A stretch of DNA of 6,995 bases from an uncultured Blautia sp. (GTDB taxonomy: Bacteria; Bacillota; Clostridia; Lachnospirales; Lachnospiraceae), in contig CAMBYR010000115.1 in the NCBI GenBank assembly GCA_945872375.1, positions 1 to 6,995 of the forward strand. Reading direction: 5' to 3'. Below, piece after piece: positions 5,771 to 6,995 of this stretch. The notes beneath the pieces are model-generated. The model had not been told where the DNA came from and searched no databases. It saw nothing but the letters and a program-made list of their open reading frames with translations. Positions within the stretch are counted from its first letter, which is position 1. Every line of letters begins with the position of its first letter. A program made the position numbers and the translations under genes.

Positions 5771-6995
5771 ATGAAAAAATATACCGAAATGAGCAGAGAA
5801 GAACTGCTTTCCCTGAAGCAGGAGCTGGATCAGCAGTATGCCGACACAAAAGCCCTGGGCCTTTCCCTTGATATGTCGCGAGGCAAACCGGGGATTGACC
5901 AGCTGAACATTTCCATGGGAATGATGGATGTGCTGTCAAGCGGCGCCGATCTCAGATGCGAAACAGGTGTGGACTGTCGTAACTATGGTGTGATCGATGG
6001 TATTCCGGAAGCAAAACGCCTTCTTGGAGAAATGTCAGAGGTAGATCCGGATCACATTATTATCTATGGAAATTCCAGTCTGAATGTCATGTTTGATACC
6101 ATTGCGCGCTGTATGACGCATGGCGTTATGGGACATACTCCCTGGGGAAAGCTTGACAGGGTAAAATTCCTCTGTCCTGTACCAGGTTATGACCGCCATT
6201 TCAAGATTACAGAATTTTTCGGAATCGAAATGATCAATATCCCCATGTCTCCGGAGGGACCGGATATGGATATGGTGGAAAAATATGTCAGTGAAGATCC
6301 GGCAGTCAAGGGTATCTGGTGTGTTCCGAAATACTCCAATCCTCAGGGCTATACCTATTCAGAGGAAACGGTAAAAAGATTTGCCGCACTGAAGCCGGCA
6401 GCACCGGACTTCCGTATTTTCTGGGACAACGCATACAGCATCCATCATCTTTACGATGAAAATCAGGATTTCCTTCTGGAGATTCTGCAGGAATGCAGCA
6501 AGGCAGGAAACCCGGATATGGTTTATAAATTTACGTCCACATCCAAGGTCAGCTTTCCGGGCTCCGGTATTGCAGCCGTTGCCGCATCCAAAGCAAACCT
6601 GGATGACTTCCGCAAATATATGCAGATCCAGACCATTGGCCATGATAAGCTGAACCAGCTTCGTCATGTAAGATTTTTCAAAAATCTTGACGGACTCCAT
6701 GCACACATGAGAAAACATGCAGACCTGATCCGTCCGAAATTTGAAATGGTTCTGAATACTCTGGAAACAGAGCTTGGAGGTCTTGGAATCGGAGAATGGA
6801 CAAAACCGCACGGCGGATACTTTATTTCCTTTGAATCCATGGAGGGCTGCGCAAAGGATATCGTTGCGAAGGCAAAGGAAGCAGGCGTTGTGATGACGGG
6901 TGCAGGTGCCACCTATCCATATGGCAAAGATCCGAAAAATTCCAATATCCGTATTGCTCCAACCTATCCGTCTATTGAAGAACTGGAAAAAGCTG
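5771..6995 (+). CDS. PLP-dependent aspartate aminotransferase, AspT/MocR-like type (3' end outside window)
   Basis: This fold-type I pyridoxal-phosphate aminotransferase probably interconverts aspartate and 2-oxoglutarate with oxaloacetate and glutamate. It resembles the AspT group (PF12897) rather than classical AspC. The 408 visible residues contain the whole catalytic core: SRGKPG (36-41) near the N-terminus, NYGVIDGIPEAK (71-82), GNSSL (100-104) for the cofactor phosphate, VPKYSNPQGY (185-194), WDNAY (218-222) with the Asp that contacts the pyridine nitrogen, STSKVSFPGSG (256-266) with likely Schiff-base Lys259, and NIRIAPTYPS (392-401) with likely carboxylate-binding Arg394. The family is about 430 residues long, so roughly 20 are missing past the window edge. 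The start has AGGAGG at 5759-5764 with a 6-base spacer. There is no N-terminal DNA-binding domain, so it is an enzyme and not a MocR regulator. Substrate is inferred from the family. Confidence 0.9.
   Translation, partial: MKKYTEMSREELLSLKQELDQQYADTKALGLSLDMSRGKPGIDQLNISMGMMDVLSSGADLRCETGVDCRNYGVIDGIPEAKRLLGEMSEVDPDHIIIYGNSSLNVMFDTIARCMTHGVMGHTPWGKLDRVKFLCPVPGYDRHFKITEFFGIEMINIPMSPEGPDMDMVEKYVSEDPAVKGIWCVPKYSNPQGYTYSEETVKRFAALKPAAPDFRIFWDNAYSIHHLYDENQDFLLEILQECSKAGNPDMVYKFTSTSKVSFPGSGIAAVAASKANLDDFRKYMQIQTIGHDKLNQLRHVRFFKNLDGLHAHMRKHADLIRPKFEMVLNTLETELGGLGIGEWTKPHGGYFISFESMEGCAKDIVAKAKEAGVVMTGAGATYPYGKDPKNSNIRIAPTYPSIEELEKA

Noticed and set aside
5713..5871. A 52-codon open frame on the + strand beginning MSRYEEKNK
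   Set aside because: Its ATG overlaps the predicted -10 box, it has no ribosome site, and most of it lies inside the aminotransferase gene in another frame.
6359..6811. A 150-residue - strand open frame inside the aminotransferase gene
   Set aside because: It is antisense to conserved catalytic sequence and has no recognisable protein features.

Overview
This 7 kb window looks like ordinary chromosome of a low-to-mid GC Gram-positive anaerobe, most likely a Clostridia member of the Lachnospiraceae type. This is inferred from strong AGGAGG-type ribosome sites, consensus sigma-A-like promoters, the PstC-PstA-PstB-PhoU order, and the style of the methyltransferase and AspT-type aminotransferase. 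No database search was possible, so the taxonomic call is moderate. Base composition and codon choice look uniform, and I see no mobile element, tRNA, rRNA, CRISPR array or phage gene.

Positions 1-3068 hold the 3' part of a phosphate uptake operon on the + strand: the end of pstC (start lies outside the window), pstA, pstB and phoU. Overlaps or very short gaps couple pstC-pstA and pstA-pstB. phoU probably starts at 2409, 53 bases after pstB ends, behind a good ribosome site. A strong hairpin terminator (3080-3110) closes the operon. PstC and PstA form the membrane channel, PstB is the ATPase, and PhoU is the phosphate-signalling regulator. The phosphate-binding protein PstS and any two-component system would have to lie upstream of the window.

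Positions 3111-4655 form a separate unit: a promoter inside an inverted repeat, one MATE-family efflux gene, then a 14-base tandem repeat at its stop codon and a symmetrical terminator. That terminator also serves the converging gene on the - strand.

Positions 4660-5770 hold a class I SAM-dependent methyltransferase of the RlmI-like (COG1092) type on the - strand and a 253-base divergent control region. From 5771 to the window end, on the + strand, is a nearly complete AspT-type (MocR-like, PF12897) aspartate aminotransferase with a near-consensus promoter.

I found no convincing undescribed system. The points most worth a second look are small: the inverted repeat over the MATE promoter, the echo of the pstB tail just before phoU, the tandem repeat at the MATE stop codon, and the unassigned substrate of the methyltransferase.
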